Assembly (NCBI RefSeq): GCF_009932435.1
Contig: NZ_BJOU01000001.1
Span: 1,302,001-1,366,000 of the forward strand
Length of the DNA: 64,000 bases
Reading direction: 5' to 3'
Source: Gordonia crocea
GTDB lineage: Bacteria; Actinomycetota; Actinomycetes; Mycobacteriales; Mycobacteriaceae
Positions within the stretch are counted from its first letter, which is position 1, and each line of letters starts with the position of its first letter. Positions 30,290 to 39,401 of this stretch are shown piece by piece. The notes under the pieces were generated by a model that had not been told where the DNA came from, did no database searches, and worked only from the letters and a program-made list of their open reading frames with translations. The position numbers were made by a program, and so were the translations under genes.

Positions 30290-31237
30290 GTGTTCGGCAG
30301 AAGAAGTGAACCCGCACCGCCGCCCGACGAACTGATGACCCGGCTCGCCCGGCGCGGACCGCACAAGGTGTTGCGCGGCGACCTCGGCTTCGTCGGTGTC
30401 CCCGGCCAGCTATTTACCCCGGATCGGGGGACCGGCCTGCCCCTGGTGGTCTTCGCCCACGCCTGGATGGCCGACGCCGCCCGCTACCGCGACCTGCTGT
30501 TCCACCTGGCGACACACGGCATCGTCGTCGCCGCACCCGACGTCGAGCGGGGTCTGGCACCCTCCGACGTGGCGCTCGCGGCCGGTCTGCGCACGGCGGC
30601 GGCAACCCTGCCCACGGTGCGGCTCGGCCTGGCCGAATCGATCACCGTCGACGCCGGTCGGCGCGGCTACGCGGGACACGGATTCGGTGCCTCGGCAGCC
30701 GTCCTCGCCGCCGGGACCGATGTGTTGGCGGCCACCGAGCCGGTTGCGGTGAACGCATTGGCCGCCGTCTTCCCGGCACCGTCCACCGCCACCGCCGCGG
30801 CGGCCGCCCCGACCGTCGGCGCGCCGGCCATGGTGCTCGCCGTCGACGGCCACCTCGACACCGTCGACGCCAACCCGCTCCCGCTGGCACGGGAGTTGGC
30901 GGGCCCGGTGACGTTGCGCGTCATCCCGGGCGCCTCCGAGCGCGGCCTGCTGCAGCGGCGCGGGATCAAATCGCTGATCGGCATCAACGGGGCGGACAAG
31001 GCCACCCACGCCACCGTGCGCACCCTGCTGACCGGGTTCTTCCTGGCCACCATCGGCGGCGACGACGAGTACGCGGCGTTCACCGACGCCGACGAGGTGT
31101 TGGGTGCCGTGGTCAACGTCGACCCCGATGAACCGGACACCGACGACCGGCCCCACGTGGAGAAGCTGCTCAGCGGGCCGATCACCGCGCAGAAGGGCGG
31201 GCCGCTGTCGGCGATTCGGGCGCTACGCGGACGCTAG
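30290..31237 (+). CDS. alpha/beta-hydrolase-fold protein with altered nucleophile elbow
   Basis: A 315-residue protein with the alpha/beta hydrolase core: LPLVVFAHAWMADAARYRDL (strand 3 and oxyanion loop), IVVAAPDVERG, elbow region GYAGHGFGASAAV, and late Asp (VLAVDGHLDT). The usual G-x-S-x-G is replaced by G-H-G-F-G, so the nucleophile Ser seems absent or shifted to the following ASA. The closest known fold group is the dienelactone/chlorophyllase-like hydrolases. In M. tuberculosis a protein of this kind (Rv3438) lies next to glmS, as here. GTG start at 30290; Met15 is an alternative. Confidence 0.65.
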   Translation: MFGRRSEPAPPPDELMTRLARRGPHKVLRGDLGFVGVPGQLFTPDRGTGLPLVVFAHAWMADAARYRDLLFHLATHGIVVAAPDVERGLAPSDVALAAGLRTAAATLPTVRLGLAESITVDAGRRGYAGHGFGASAAVLAAGTDVLAATEPVAVNALAAVFPAPSTATAAAAAPTVGAPAMVLAVDGHLDTVDANPLPLARELAGPVTLRVIPGASERGLLQRRGIKSLIGINGADKATHATVRTLLTGFFLATIGGDDEYAAFTDADEVLGAVVNVDPDEPDTDDRPHVEKLLSGPITAQKGGPLSAIRALRGR

Positions 31238-31252
31238 GTACCCTGGATAGCT

Positions 31253-33115
31253 ATGTGCGGAATCGTCGGGTACGTGGGCAAGCGCCAGGCGCTGCAGATC
31301 GTCGTGGACGCGTTGCGTCGGATGGAGTACCGCGGTTACGACTCCGCCGGAGTGGCGATCCTGGACGGTGCCGGTGGCCTGGTCGTGGAGAAGAAGGCCG
31401 GCCGGCTGGAGAACCTCGACAAGCAGATCGCCTCGGTCGACCCCGCACGCCTGACCGGGACCACCGGTATGGGCCACACCCGCTGGGCAACCCACGGCAA
31501 GCCGACCGACCGCAACGCGCACCCGCACACCTCCGTCGACGGCAAGGTCGCGGTGGTCCACAACGGCATCATCGAGAACTATGCGCCGCTGCGGGCCGAA
31601 CTGGAGACCGCCGGCGTCGAATTCGGTTCCGACACCGACACCGAGACCGCCGTGCACCTGGTGGAGCGCGCCTACCTCTCGGGTAAGACCGCCGGCGACT
31701 TCGTCGCCAGCGCCTACGCCGTCCTGCGGCGCCTGGAGGGGGCCTTCACCCTCGTCTTCACCCACGCCGACCACCCGGACACCATCGTCGCGGCCCGCCG
31801 CTCGACGCCGCTCGTCGTCGGCGTCGGCGACGGCGAGATGTTCGTCGGGTCCGATGTCACCGCGTTCATCGAGCACACCCGCGACGCGGTCGAGCTCGGC
31901 CAGGACGAGGTCGTGGTGATCACCGCCGACAGCTATACGATCACCGACTTCGACGGCGCCCCGCGCACCGGCAAGCCGTTCCACATCGACTGGGACCTCG
32001 CCGCCGCCGAGAAGGGCGGCTACGACTACTTCATGGAGAAGGAGATCGCCGAGCAGCCCGACGCGCTGAGCAACACGCTGATGGGTCACCTGCGCGACGG
32101 TCACATCGTCCTCGACGAGCAGCGGATCTCCGACGACGACCTGCGCGACGTCACCAAGGTGTTCGTCGTCGCCTGTGGTACCGCCTACCACGCCGGGATG
32201 CTGGCCAAGTACGCCATCGAGCACTGGACGCGGCTGCCCGTCGAGGTCGAGCTGGCCAGCGAGTTCCGCTACCGCGACCCGGTGCTGGACCGCGCCACCC
32301 TCGTCGTCGCGATCTCGCAGTCGGGGGAGACGGCCGACACCCTCGAGGCGGTCCGCCACGCCAAGGACCAGAACGCCAAGGTCCTCGCGATCTGCAACAC
32401 CAACGGCGCGCAGATCCCGCGCGAGTCCGACGCGGTGCTCTACACCCACGCCGGCCCCGAGATCGGCGTCGCCTCCACCAAGTGCTTCCTCGCGCAGATC
32501 GTGGCGGCCTACCTGGTCGGGCTGGCGCTGGCGCAAGCGCGCGGCACCAAGTTCACCGACGAGGTGGCCCGCGAGTTCGCCGAGATGGAGGCGGTGACCA
32601 CGGCGGTCCAGGAGATGCTGGACTCGATGGATCCGGTGCGAGAACTGGCCCGGACGATGGCCGACCGGGACACCGTGCTGTTCCTCGGGCGCCACGTCGG
32701 GTACCCGGTGGCCCTGGAGGGGGCGCTCAAGCTCAAGGAGCTGGCCTACATCCACGCCGAGGGTTTCGCCGCCGGCGAGCTCAAGCACGGGCCGATCGCG
32801 CTCATCGAATCCGGTCTGCCGGTGTTCGTCGTGATGCCGTCGCGAGAGGGGCGCTCGGTGCTGCACTCGAAGATGGTCAGCAACATCCGCGAGATCCAGG
32901 CGCGCGGCGCCGAGACCATCGTCATCGCCGAGTCCGACGACGAGGCCGCCCGCGCGGTGGCCGACCACTTCATCCCCATCCCGCACACCTCGACGCTGCT
33001 GCAACCGCTGGTGTCGACGATCCCGCTGCAGGTGTTCGCGGCCACCGTCGCCGACGAACGCGGCTACGACGTCGACAAGCCGCGCAACCTGGCCAAGTCC
33101 GTCACCGTCGAGTAG
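31253..33115 (+). CDS. glmS: glutamine--fructose-6-phosphate aminotransferase (isomerizing)
   Basis: First committed step of UDP-GlcNAc synthesis: fructose 6-phosphate plus glutamine gives glucosamine 6-phosphate. The 620-residue protein starts MCGIVGYVGKRQAL with the nucleophile Cys2 exposed after Met removal. It has the glutaminase domain (to about 240, with THGKPTDRNAHPH), two SIS domains (AISQSGETADT; HAEGFAAGELKHGPIAL) and the universal tail PRNLAKSVTVE. No leader ribozyme is visible in the 15-nt gap upstream. Confidence 0.98.
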   Translation: MCGIVGYVGKRQALQIVVDALRRMEYRGYDSAGVAILDGAGGLVVEKKAGRLENLDKQIASVDPARLTGTTGMGHTRWATHGKPTDRNAHPHTSVDGKVAVVHNGIIENYAPLRAELETAGVEFGSDTDTETAVHLVERAYLSGKTAGDFVASAYAVLRRLEGAFTLVFTHADHPDTIVAARRSTPLVVGVGDGEMFVGSDVTAFIEHTRDAVELGQDEVVVITADSYTITDFDGAPRTGKPFHIDWDLAAAEKGGYDYFMEKEIAEQPDALSNTLMGHLRDGHIVLDEQRISDDDLRDVTKVFVVACGTAYHAGMLAKYAIEHWTRLPVEVELASEFRYRDPVLDRATLVVAISQSGETADTLEAVRHAKDQNAKVLAICNTNGAQIPRESDAVLYTHAGPEIGVASTKCFLAQIVAAYLVGLALAQARGTKFTDEVAREFAEMEAVTTAVQEMLDSMDPVRELARTMADRDTVLFLGRHVGYPVALEGALKLKELAYIHAEGFAAGELKHGPIALIESGLPVFVVMPSREGRSVLHSKMVSNIREIQARGAETIVIAESDDEAARAVADHFIPIPHTSTLLQPLVSTIPLQVFAATVADERGYDVDKPRNLAKSVTVE

Positions 33116-33121
33116 CGCCGG

Positions 33122-33829
33122 ATGGTCTCGCTCTCGCTGGCGGTGGCTCAGCCGCCGACTCGCGCGGGTGCCGTCACGACCAACGCGCTGGAGCACGCTC
33201 GGGCGGTACGGACCGCCGGGGCGCGGGTGGTGGTCTTCCCCGAGATGTCGTTGACCGGCTACGCACTGGACGCGTCGCCGGTGTCCGCCGATGGCGGGGA
33301 CCTGGACGCCATCGTCGATGCTTGTGCGCAATCCGATGTCGTCGCGCTGGTGGGTGCACCCGTCCGAGACGGGAACAAGCTATTCATCGCCACCTTTCGC
33401 GTCGACGGTAGTGGCGTCGAGATCGCTTATCGCAAGCAGATGCTCGGCGAGAGCGAGTCGACTCGGTTCACTCGCGGGCCCGGACCTGTGGTGATCGACG
33501 TCGACGGGTGGCGTATCGGATTGGGAATCTGTAAGGACACCGGCTCGGCACAGCACATTGCGGCAGTCACGGCGCTCGACGTCGACGTCTACGCGGCCGG
33601 TCTGGTCCACCGGCCTGACGAGCGCGCGGAACAAGACGCGCGGGGAACCGTCATCGCCCGCGCCTGCCGTTCCTATGTCGCGTTCGCCGGTTTCGCCTGG
33701 GCGACCGGTGGCGGCTTCTCCGAAACCCTGGGCAGGTCGACGATCTTCTCGCCCGACGGTGAGCCGCTGGCGCAATCGGGCAGCACCCCAGGTGAAGTCG
33801 TCGCGGTTCGCTGTACCCGGAATCGATGA
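33122..33829 (+). CDS. carbon-nitrogen hydrolase (nitrilase superfamily)
   Basis: A 235-residue nitrilase-fold amidase with the full Glu-Lys-Cys triad: Glu41 (VVFPEMSLTGY), Lys105 (IAYRKQMLGE) and Cys137 (GLGICKDTG). Such proteins hydrolyse non-peptide C-N bonds (omega-amidase, carbamoyl or formamide type). Substrate not predictable. It begins 6 nt after glmS and ends on the nnr frame, so it is probably part of the same transcript. Confidence 0.85.
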   Translation: MVSLSLAVAQPPTRAGAVTTNALEHARAVRTAGARVVVFPEMSLTGYALDASPVSADGGDLDAIVDACAQSDVVALVGAPVRDGNKLFIATFRVDGSGVEIAYRKQMLGESESTRFTRGPGPVVIDVDGWRIGLGICKDTGSAQHIAAVTALDVDVYAAGLVHRPDERAEQDARGTVIARACRSYVAFAGFAWATGGGFSETLGRSTIFSPDGEPLAQSGSTPGEVVAVRCTRNR

Positions 33830-33900
33830 CCGTGGCGGCACGATCGGGCATGGTTGTCGGTATGACGGCGACGCGGTCACCGGGACAGGAGGTGCTGCCG

Positions 33901-35346
33901 GTGAGCAGGTATCCGACCGTCGCGCAGATCCGCGCCGCGGAGGCCGCGACGGGACTGCTCGCGAACGGGGTGCTGATGGGCCGCGCCGCCCACGGGCTGG
34001 CGTCGGCCATCCTCAACCACCTGCGCGACACCGGCGGGGTCTACGGCCGGCGCGCCGGCCTCGTCGTCGGATCCGGCGACAACGGCGGCGACGCTCTGTA
34101 CGCGGGGGCACTGCTGGCCCGGCGCGGTGTGGCGGTGTCCGCGGTCTTGCTGGACCCGGCCAAAGCGCATCCGGGCGGCCTGGCCGCGCTGCGGCGCACC
34201 GGGGGACGGGTGGTCGTCGAGTTCGGGGAACTCGACGTCCTCGTCGACGGGATCGTCGGGATCGGCGGGTCGGGGCCGTTGCGCCCGGCCGCGGCCGCCG
34301 TGCTCGGCGCCGCGCGTGCCCTGTCGCCGTCGGCGACGGTGGTTGCCGTCGACCTGCCCTCGGGGGTCGACGCCGACACCGGGGTGGTCAACGAACCGGC
34401 GGTGCGCGCCGACCTGACGGTGACCTTCGGATTGCCGCGCCGCGCCCACGTGCTCGCCGCACCGCAATGCGGGCGGCTCGTCGTCGTCGACATCGGACTG
34501 GACCCCGGCGCGGGTCGCGACGCGGTCCTGCAGTCGCTGTCCGACGCGCAGGTCGGGGCCGCCTGGCCGGTCCCCGGACCGTTCGACGACAAGTACCGCC
34601 AGGGCGTCGTGGGGATCGTCGCCGGTTCGGCGGTCTACCCCGGGGCGGCGCTGCTGTGCACCGGGGCGGCGATCGCGGCGACGTCGGGGATGACGCGCTA
34701 TGCGGGGCCCGCGGCCGCCGCCGTCGTCGACCACCACCCGGAAGTGGTAGCGGTCGGCGAACCCGAGGAGGCCGGTCGGGTCCAGGCCTGGATCGTCGGG
34801 CCCGGGTTCGGCACCGACGTGGATGCCCGCGCCCGGTTGCGCACGGTGCTGGCCGCCGATGTCCCCGTCCTCGTCGACGCCGACGGGATCACGCTGCTGG
34901 CGCAAAACCCCGACCTTCTCGCGCCCCGGTCCGCCCCGACCCTGCTGACCCCGCACGCGGGGGAGTTCGCCCGCTTGACCGGCGCCGAGGTGGGTGCCGA
35001 CCGGGTCGAGGCGGTGCGGGCCTGCGCCGCCGACCTCGGTGCGACGGTGCTCCTCAAGGGGCGCGCCACGCTGATCGCCGGCCCCGATGACCCGGACACC
35101 GTGCTGGTCAACGAGGCCGGGTCGTCGTGGGCGGCCACGGCCGGATCCGGCGACGCCCTCTCCGGAATCGTCGGCGCCCTGCTCGCCACCGGGCTCCCGC
35201 CGGCCCTCGCCGCGGCCATGGGAGCGCGCGCCCACAGTGTCGCCGCCCACATTGCCGCCGGCCGACCCGGCGCGCCGATCGGAGCATCGGCGCTGGTAGC
35301 GGCCATCAGCGACGCGATCAGGGTGTTGCGCGCCAGCGGTGCATGA
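33901..35346 (+). CDS. nnr: bifunctional NAD(P)H-hydrate epimerase / ADP-dependent dehydratase
   Basis: Repairs hydrated NAD(P)H. The N-terminal YjeF-type epimerase half (about 1-210; MGRAAHGLASAI, VGSGDNGGDALYAGALLARR, VAVDLPSGVDADTG) and the C-terminal ribokinase-like dehydratase half (about 225-481; LLTPHAGEFARLTG, AATAGSGDALSGIVGALLA) are both intact. I chose GTG 33901 because AGGAGG lies 8 nt upstream and MSRYPTVAQIRAAE is the usual start; in-frame ATGs at 33826 and 33862 are less likely. It corresponds to Rv3433c. Confidence 0.93.
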   Translation: MSRYPTVAQIRAAEAATGLLANGVLMGRAAHGLASAILNHLRDTGGVYGRRAGLVVGSGDNGGDALYAGALLARRGVAVSAVLLDPAKAHPGGLAALRRTGGRVVVEFGELDVLVDGIVGIGGSGPLRPAAAAVLGAARALSPSATVVAVDLPSGVDADTGVVNEPAVRADLTVTFGLPRRAHVLAAPQCGRLVVVDIGLDPGAGRDAVLQSLSDAQVGAAWPVPGPFDDKYRQGVVGIVAGSAVYPGAALLCTGAAIAATSGMTRYAGPAAAAVVDHHPEVVAVGEPEEAGRVQAWIVGPGFGTDVDARARLRTVLAADVPVLVDADGITLLAQNPDLLAPRSAPTLLTPHAGEFARLTGAEVGADRVEAVRACAADLGATVLLKGRATLIAGPDDPDTVLVNEAGSSWAATAGSGDALSGIVGALLATGLPPALAAAMGARAHSVAAHIAAGRPGAPIGASALVAAISDAIRVLRASGA

Positions 35347-35382
35347 GCCCCGTATCCGCGTCGATCTGAGACAATTGCGCTG

Positions 35383-36588
35383 ATGCACTCCTTCTCCAGC
35401 ACTCCCGCCCTGGGCGCCGCCACCGTTGACCTGGCAGCCATCGCCCACAACCTCCGCACCATCGCCGACGGTGCGGGGGCGGGGGTTCTCGCGGTGGTCA
35501 AGGCCGACGGCTACGGGCACGGTGCGGTACCGGTTGCACGGACCCTCGTCGACGCGGGCGCCAACGGCCTGGGCGTCGCCCACATCCGCGAGGCCCTCGC
35601 GCTGCGCGAGGCCGGGATCCCCGGCCCGATCACGGCGTGGCTGCACACCCGCGACACCGACTTCGCCGTCGCCATCGCCGCGGGCCTCGACATCGCGGTC
35701 TCCTCGGCGCGCCAGCTCGCCGCGGTCGTCGACGCGGCCGGCCGCCACGGCGAGACGGCGACCGTGACGGTCAAGGTCGACACCGGGATGAACCGCAGCG
35801 GGGTGGCCGCCGACGAATGGGAGTCCTTCGTCGACGATCTCGCCCGGGCGCGGGCGGCCGGCGCCGTCGCACTGCGCGGGGTGATGACGCACCTGGCCTG
35901 TGGCGACGAACCCGCCAACCCCGCCAACGACCACCAGGCGCAGGCCCTTCGGTCCGCCGTCGCCGATCTGCGCGCCGTCGGGGCCGTCCCCGAGATCGTC
36001 CACGCCGCCAACTCGCCCGCCGCCCTGACCCGCCCGGACCTGGCCTTCGACGCCGTCCGGCCTGGAGTCGCGCTGTACGGGCTCAACCCGGTACCGCAGC
36101 ACAGCGACGCCGACCTGATCCCGGCGATGACGCTGGCGACGACGGTGTCGCTGGTCAAACGCGTGCCCGCCGGCGGCGGGATCTCCTACGGCCACACCTA
36201 CATCGCACCCGCCGACACGACCGTCGCGGTCATCCCGGTCGGATACGCCGACGGGGTGCCGCGGGCGCTGAGCGGGCGGTTGCGGGTGCGGATCAACGGC
36301 CGCGACTTCCCCGGGGTCGGGCGGATCTGCATGGACCAGTTCGTCGTCGACCTGGGTCCCGACGAGGGCGGCGGCGTCGCCGAGGGGGATGCCGTGGAGG
36401 TATTCGGGACGGGCGCCGACGGGGGGCCGACGGCCCGGGAATGGGCCGATCTGACCGGGACCATCGACTACGAGATCGTCACCGGGATCGGTTCCCGGAT
36501 CGAACGGCGCTACGTAGGCGGCCCTGTCGCCGGCGATGACACCGTAGGCGGCCCCACCGCCGGCGGTGCGGGCGGTGGTCGGTCATGA
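35383..36588 (+). CDS. alr: alanine racemase
   Basis: PLP enzyme making D-alanine for peptidoglycan. The 401-residue protein has the PLP lysine in AVVKADGYGHG, the substrate-side Tyr in ISYGHTYIAP, and GRICMDQFVVDLGP. The conserved body ends at IETRYV-equivalent SRIERRYVGG; the last about 25 residues (VAGDDTVGGPTAGGAGG) are a Gly-rich extra tail encoded by a 30-bp near-repeat. It overlaps the next gene by 4 nt. Confidence 0.97.
   Translation: MHSFSSTPALGAATVDLAAIAHNLRTIADGAGAGVLAVVKADGYGHGAVPVARTLVDAGANGLGVAHIREALALREAGIPGPITAWLHTRDTDFAVAIAAGLDIAVSSARQLAAVVDAAGRHGETATVTVKVDTGMNRSGVAADEWESFVDDLARARAAGAVALRGVMTHLACGDEPANPANDHQAQALRSAVADLRAVGAVPEIVHAANSPAALTRPDLAFDAVRPGVALYGLNPVPQHSDADLIPAMTLATTVSLVKRVPAGGGISYGHTYIAPADTTVAVIPVGYADGVPRALSGRLRVRINGRDFPGVGRICMDQFVVDLGPDEGGGVAEGDAVEVFGTGADGGPTAREWADLTGTIDYEIVTGIGSRIERRYVGGPVAGDDTVGGPTAGGAGGGRS
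36512..36567 (+). repeat. 30-bp near-repeat at the alr 3' end
   Basis: CGTAGGCGGCCC occurs at 36513 and again 30 bp later, each followed by similar GC-rich sequence ending in GCCGGCG. It is in frame and adds a VGGP-type tail to alanine racemase. It resembles the GGGCCC arrays only in having a GC-palindromic core. Confidence 0.55.
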
Positions 36589-37736
36589 CCGGGCCGGGGC
36601 GGCGGCTCAAGCCGTCGGCCGGGGTTTCCACCCTGGGCAGTCTCGCCGCCACCGGGGTGACCCGGCAGGTGACGCAGGCCCGCGCCGGGAAGACCGATCC
36701 GTTTGCCGACATCCATTTCGACTCGATGTACCGCGAGGACGAGTACTCCGTCGTCGCCGACGACGGGGTCCGGCTGGCCGCCCGCGTGGTCAACGGCGAC
36801 ACCGATCCGACGCTGACCGTGGTCTTCGTCCACGGCTTCTCGCTGCGGATGAGTTCCTGGTACTTCCAGCGGACCGCGCTGGCGCGCGCCTGGGGGGACA
36901 GGACGCGGCTGGTGTTCTTCGACCACCGTGGACACGGGCGCAGCGATCCCGCACCGCCGGAGTCGGCGACGATGGCCCAGCTCGGCGACGACGTGGCGGC
37001 GGTCCTGCGCGCGCTGGCGCCGCCCGGGCCGGTCGTGGTCATCGGGCATTCCATGGGCGGGATGGCGACCATGGCGCTGGCCCGCCGCCACCCGGAGCTG
37101 TTCACCACCGGTCGCGTCGTGGGGGTGGGCCTGGTGGCCACGGCCGCCCGCGGCATCACCGAGGCAGGGGTCGGCGCGGGCCTGCGCAACCCGGCGGTCA
37201 GCGCGTTCCGACTGGCCGTGCGCCGGGCGCCGTGGTTCATCCAGGCCGGCCGGACCCGGGCCCGCCGGGCGCTGGAGCCGGTGCTGCTGGCGGCGAGTTT
37301 CGGCCCCGACTTCTACAGCCCGGCCGCCGCGCGGGCCGTCGAACGGATGATCCGCCAGACCCCGCTGCGCACGATCGTGTCCTTCCTCAACGTCCTCGAG
37401 GTGCACGACGAGTCGGCCGGACTGCCCACTCTGGCGACGGTCCCCAGCGTCGTGATCTGCGGCGACGAGGACTGCATGACCCCGTTCCCGAACTCCTACT
37501 CGCTCTACGGCGCACTGGGGGAGAACTGCCGGCTCACCATCGTCCAGGGAGCCGGGCACATGGTGCAGATGGAGCGGCCCACCGAGGTCGACGAACTGCT
37601 CGACGAACTCGTCACCCGGGTTCGTGAGCAGTTGGCTGCGCGGGCGGCGGCTGAGCCTGTGGCCGCGATGCCCGCGCTGGACCCGGTCCCGCAGCGGGAG
37701 CCGGTGCGCCACCACTGGTGGGACCGGTGGCGGTGA
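36585..37736 (+). CDS. alpha/beta hydrolase
   Basis: A 383-residue alpha/beta hydrolase with canonical motifs: oxyanion HGFSLRMSSW, VFFDHRGHGRSDP, nucleophile GHSMGGMA, catalytic Asp in VICGDEDCMTP and His in VQGAGHMVQME. An N-terminal extension of about 60 residues precedes the domain. It lies between alr and tsaE, where mycobacteria also carry a lipase-like gene. Natural substrate unknown. ATG start overlaps the alr stop. Confidence 0.88.
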   Translation: MTGPGRRLKPSAGVSTLGSLAATGVTRQVTQARAGKTDPFADIHFDSMYREDEYSVVADDGVRLAARVVNGDTDPTLTVVFVHGFSLRMSSWYFQRTALARAWGDRTRLVFFDHRGHGRSDPAPPESATMAQLGDDVAAVLRALAPPGPVVVIGHSMGGMATMALARRHPELFTTGRVVGVGLVATAARGITEAGVGAGLRNPAVSAFRLAVRRAPWFIQAGRTRARRALEPVLLAASFGPDFYSPAAARAVERMIRQTPLRTIVSFLNVLEVHDESAGLPTLATVPSVVICGDEDCMTPFPNSYSLYGALGENCRLTIVQGAGHMVQMERPTEVDELLDELVTRVREQLAARAAAEPVAAMPALDPVPQREPVRHHWWDRWR

Positions 37737-38203
37737 ACCGGGAGGCTCCCGGGCGCGTTCAGCTGCCCGAGGTCGCCGACACCGAAAATTTCGGACGGGA
37801 GCTGGCCGCCACGTTGCGCGCCGGTGACCTCGTCATCCTCGACGGTCCGTTGGGGGCGGGGAAGACCGCTCTGGCCCGCGGCATCGGCGCCGGCCTGGGC
37901 GTGGTCGGGCGGATCACCTCGCCGACGTTCGTGATCGCCCGCGCGCACCGTGCCGGCGGACCCGGCCGGCCGGGTATGGTCCACGTCGACGCCTATCGCC
38001 TGGGAGGCGCGGAGGGGGACGGCATGGCAATCCTCGACGAGCTCGACGCCCTCGACCTCGACACCGATCTGACCGACTCCGTGGTCGTCGTGGAATGGGG
38101 GGCCGGGGTGGCCGAGCGCCTGGCCGGCGACCACCTGCTGGTCAGTCTGACGCGGGAACCCGAGTCCGATATCCGCGTCGCGCAGTGGCGGTGGTCGCGA
38201 TGA
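37733..38203 (+). CDS. tsaE: tRNA t6A synthesis ATPase TsaE
   Basis: P-loop ATPase that activates the TsaB-TsaD complex making N6-threonylcarbamoyladenosine at position 37 of ANN-decoding tRNAs. 156 residues, Walker A GPLGAGKTAL, TSPTFVIARAH and the family block HVDAYRLGG. The GTG at 37733 overlaps the previous stop as GTGA; a GTG at 37718 is an in-frame alternative. Confidence 0.93.
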   Translation: MNREAPGRVQLPEVADTENFGRELAATLRAGDLVILDGPLGAGKTALARGIGAGLGVVGRITSPTFVIARAHRAGGPGRPGMVHVDAYRLGGAEGDGMAILDELDALDLDTDLTDSVVVVEWGAGVAERLAGDHLLVSLTREPESDIRVAQWRWSR

Positions 38204-38883
38204 GTGACCGCCGCATCCTCGTCATCGACACCGCGACGCACGCGATGGTCACCGGTGTGGCCGTCATCGGCGCAGCGGGCGTCACCGTCGCCGCCTCCCG
38301 CGTCGTCGCCGATCAGCGCCGTCATGCCGAGACACTCACGTCGTTGATGAGGGAGTGTCTGGACGAATCCGGTTGGCGGGGTGCGGATCTGGATGCCGTG
38401 GTCGTCGGGTGCGGACCGGGTCCGTTCACCGGTCTGCGGGTCGGGATGGCCACTGCGGCGGCCTACGGCGATGCCCTGGGCATCCCCGTCTACGGCGTGT
38501 GCAGCCTCGATGCGATTGCGGCCGCGGTGGGCGACCGGGCCGCCTCGTCGGTCCTCGTCGTCACCGATGCGCGCCGCCGCGAGGTCTACTCGGCGCGCTA
38601 CGCCGACGGCGAGCGGGTCGACGGCCCCGGTGTGATGGCCCCGGCGGCACTGCTCGAGACGCTCGACGGCGCATCGATCGACCTGGTCGCGGGAGTGCCG
38701 GCACTCCTGCCCGACACCGGGTGGGACGGAGTCGAGGCCGCCCCGGATGTCGCCGGCCTGGCGGCCGTGGCGGCACCGGCGGTGCTCGACGGCGAGGCCC
38801 CCGAGCCGCTCGTACCGCTGTACCTGCGGCGGCCCGACGCGGTGGAGCTGGCCGACCAGAAGAAGAAGCGGGCGACCCCGTGA
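38200..38883 (+). CDS. tsaB: tRNA t6A synthesis protein TsaB
   Basis: 227-residue ASKHA-fold partner of TsaD, lacking full kinase motifs as usual for TsaB. It has ILVIDTATHA, GCGPGPFTGLRVGMATA and VVTDARRREVYSARY. ATGA overlap with tsaE couples translation. Part of the tsaE-tsaB-rimI-tsaD operon. Confidence 0.94.
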   Translation: MSDRRILVIDTATHAMVTGVAVIGAAGVTVAASRVVADQRRHAETLTSLMRECLDESGWRGADLDAVVVGCGPGPFTGLRVGMATAAAYGDALGIPVYGVCSLDAIAAAVGDRAASSVLVVTDARRREVYSARYADGERVDGPGVMAPAALLETLDGASIDLVAGVPALLPDTGWDGVEAAPDVAGLAAVAAPAVLDGEAPEPLVPLYLRRPDAVELADQKKKRATP

Positions 38884-39401
38884 CCATCCCCGCGGAAACC
38901 GGCGGCGCTGTCGTCGTCGACGAACTCAAGAAGGCCGACGTCGGGCGCTGCGCCGAACTGGAGAAGACCATGTTCGCCGGCGACTCGCCCTGGCCGGCCG
39001 CCGCCTTCCGGGCCGAGCTGAACGCACCGTACAACCGCTACTTCGCCGCGCGCGAAGCCCTCGGCGCACCGCCGATCGGCTATGCCGGGATCTCCATCCT
39101 CGGACCCAACGACGACCACGAGTGTGAGATCCACACCATCGCGGTGGCGCCGACCCACCGGGGGCGCGGGATCGGGCGGCTGCTGTTGGACGAGATGCTC
39201 GCCGTCGCCGATCGTCTCGACGCCCCGGTGTTCCTCGAGGTCCGCGTCGACAACGACCCGGCCATCGCGTTGTACGAGAGCGTCGGATTCGCGAAATCCG
39301 GTGTGCGCAAAGGCTATTACCAACCGTCGGGGGCGGACGCGTTCACCATGATCCGCCCGTCCCAGGCGAGTGGGACGACCCCGGAGGATCCCGATGAGTG
39401 A
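38880..39401 (+). CDS. rimI: ribosomal-protein-alanine N-acetyltransferase RimI-like
   Basis: GNAT acetyltransferase (173 residues) with acetyl-CoA motif [17 protein letters not shown] and the RimI-type end [17 protein letters not shown]. In E. coli RimI acetylates S18; in actinobacteria it acts more broadly on N-terminal Ala. GTG start overlaps tsaB by 4 nt. Confidence 0.93.
   Translation: MTIPAETGGAVVVDELKKADVGRCAELEKTMFAGDSPWPAAAFRAELNAPYNRYFAAREALGAPPIGYAGISILGPNDDHECEIHTIAVAPTHRGRGIGRLLLDEMLAVADRLDAPVFLEVRVDNDPAIALYESVGFAKSGVRKGYYQPSGADAFTMIRPSQASGTTPEDPDE

Noticed and set aside
31238..31252. glmS ribozyme or long leader
   Set aside because: Only 15 nt separate the upstream stop from the glmS ATG; no room and no such element expected in actinobacteria.
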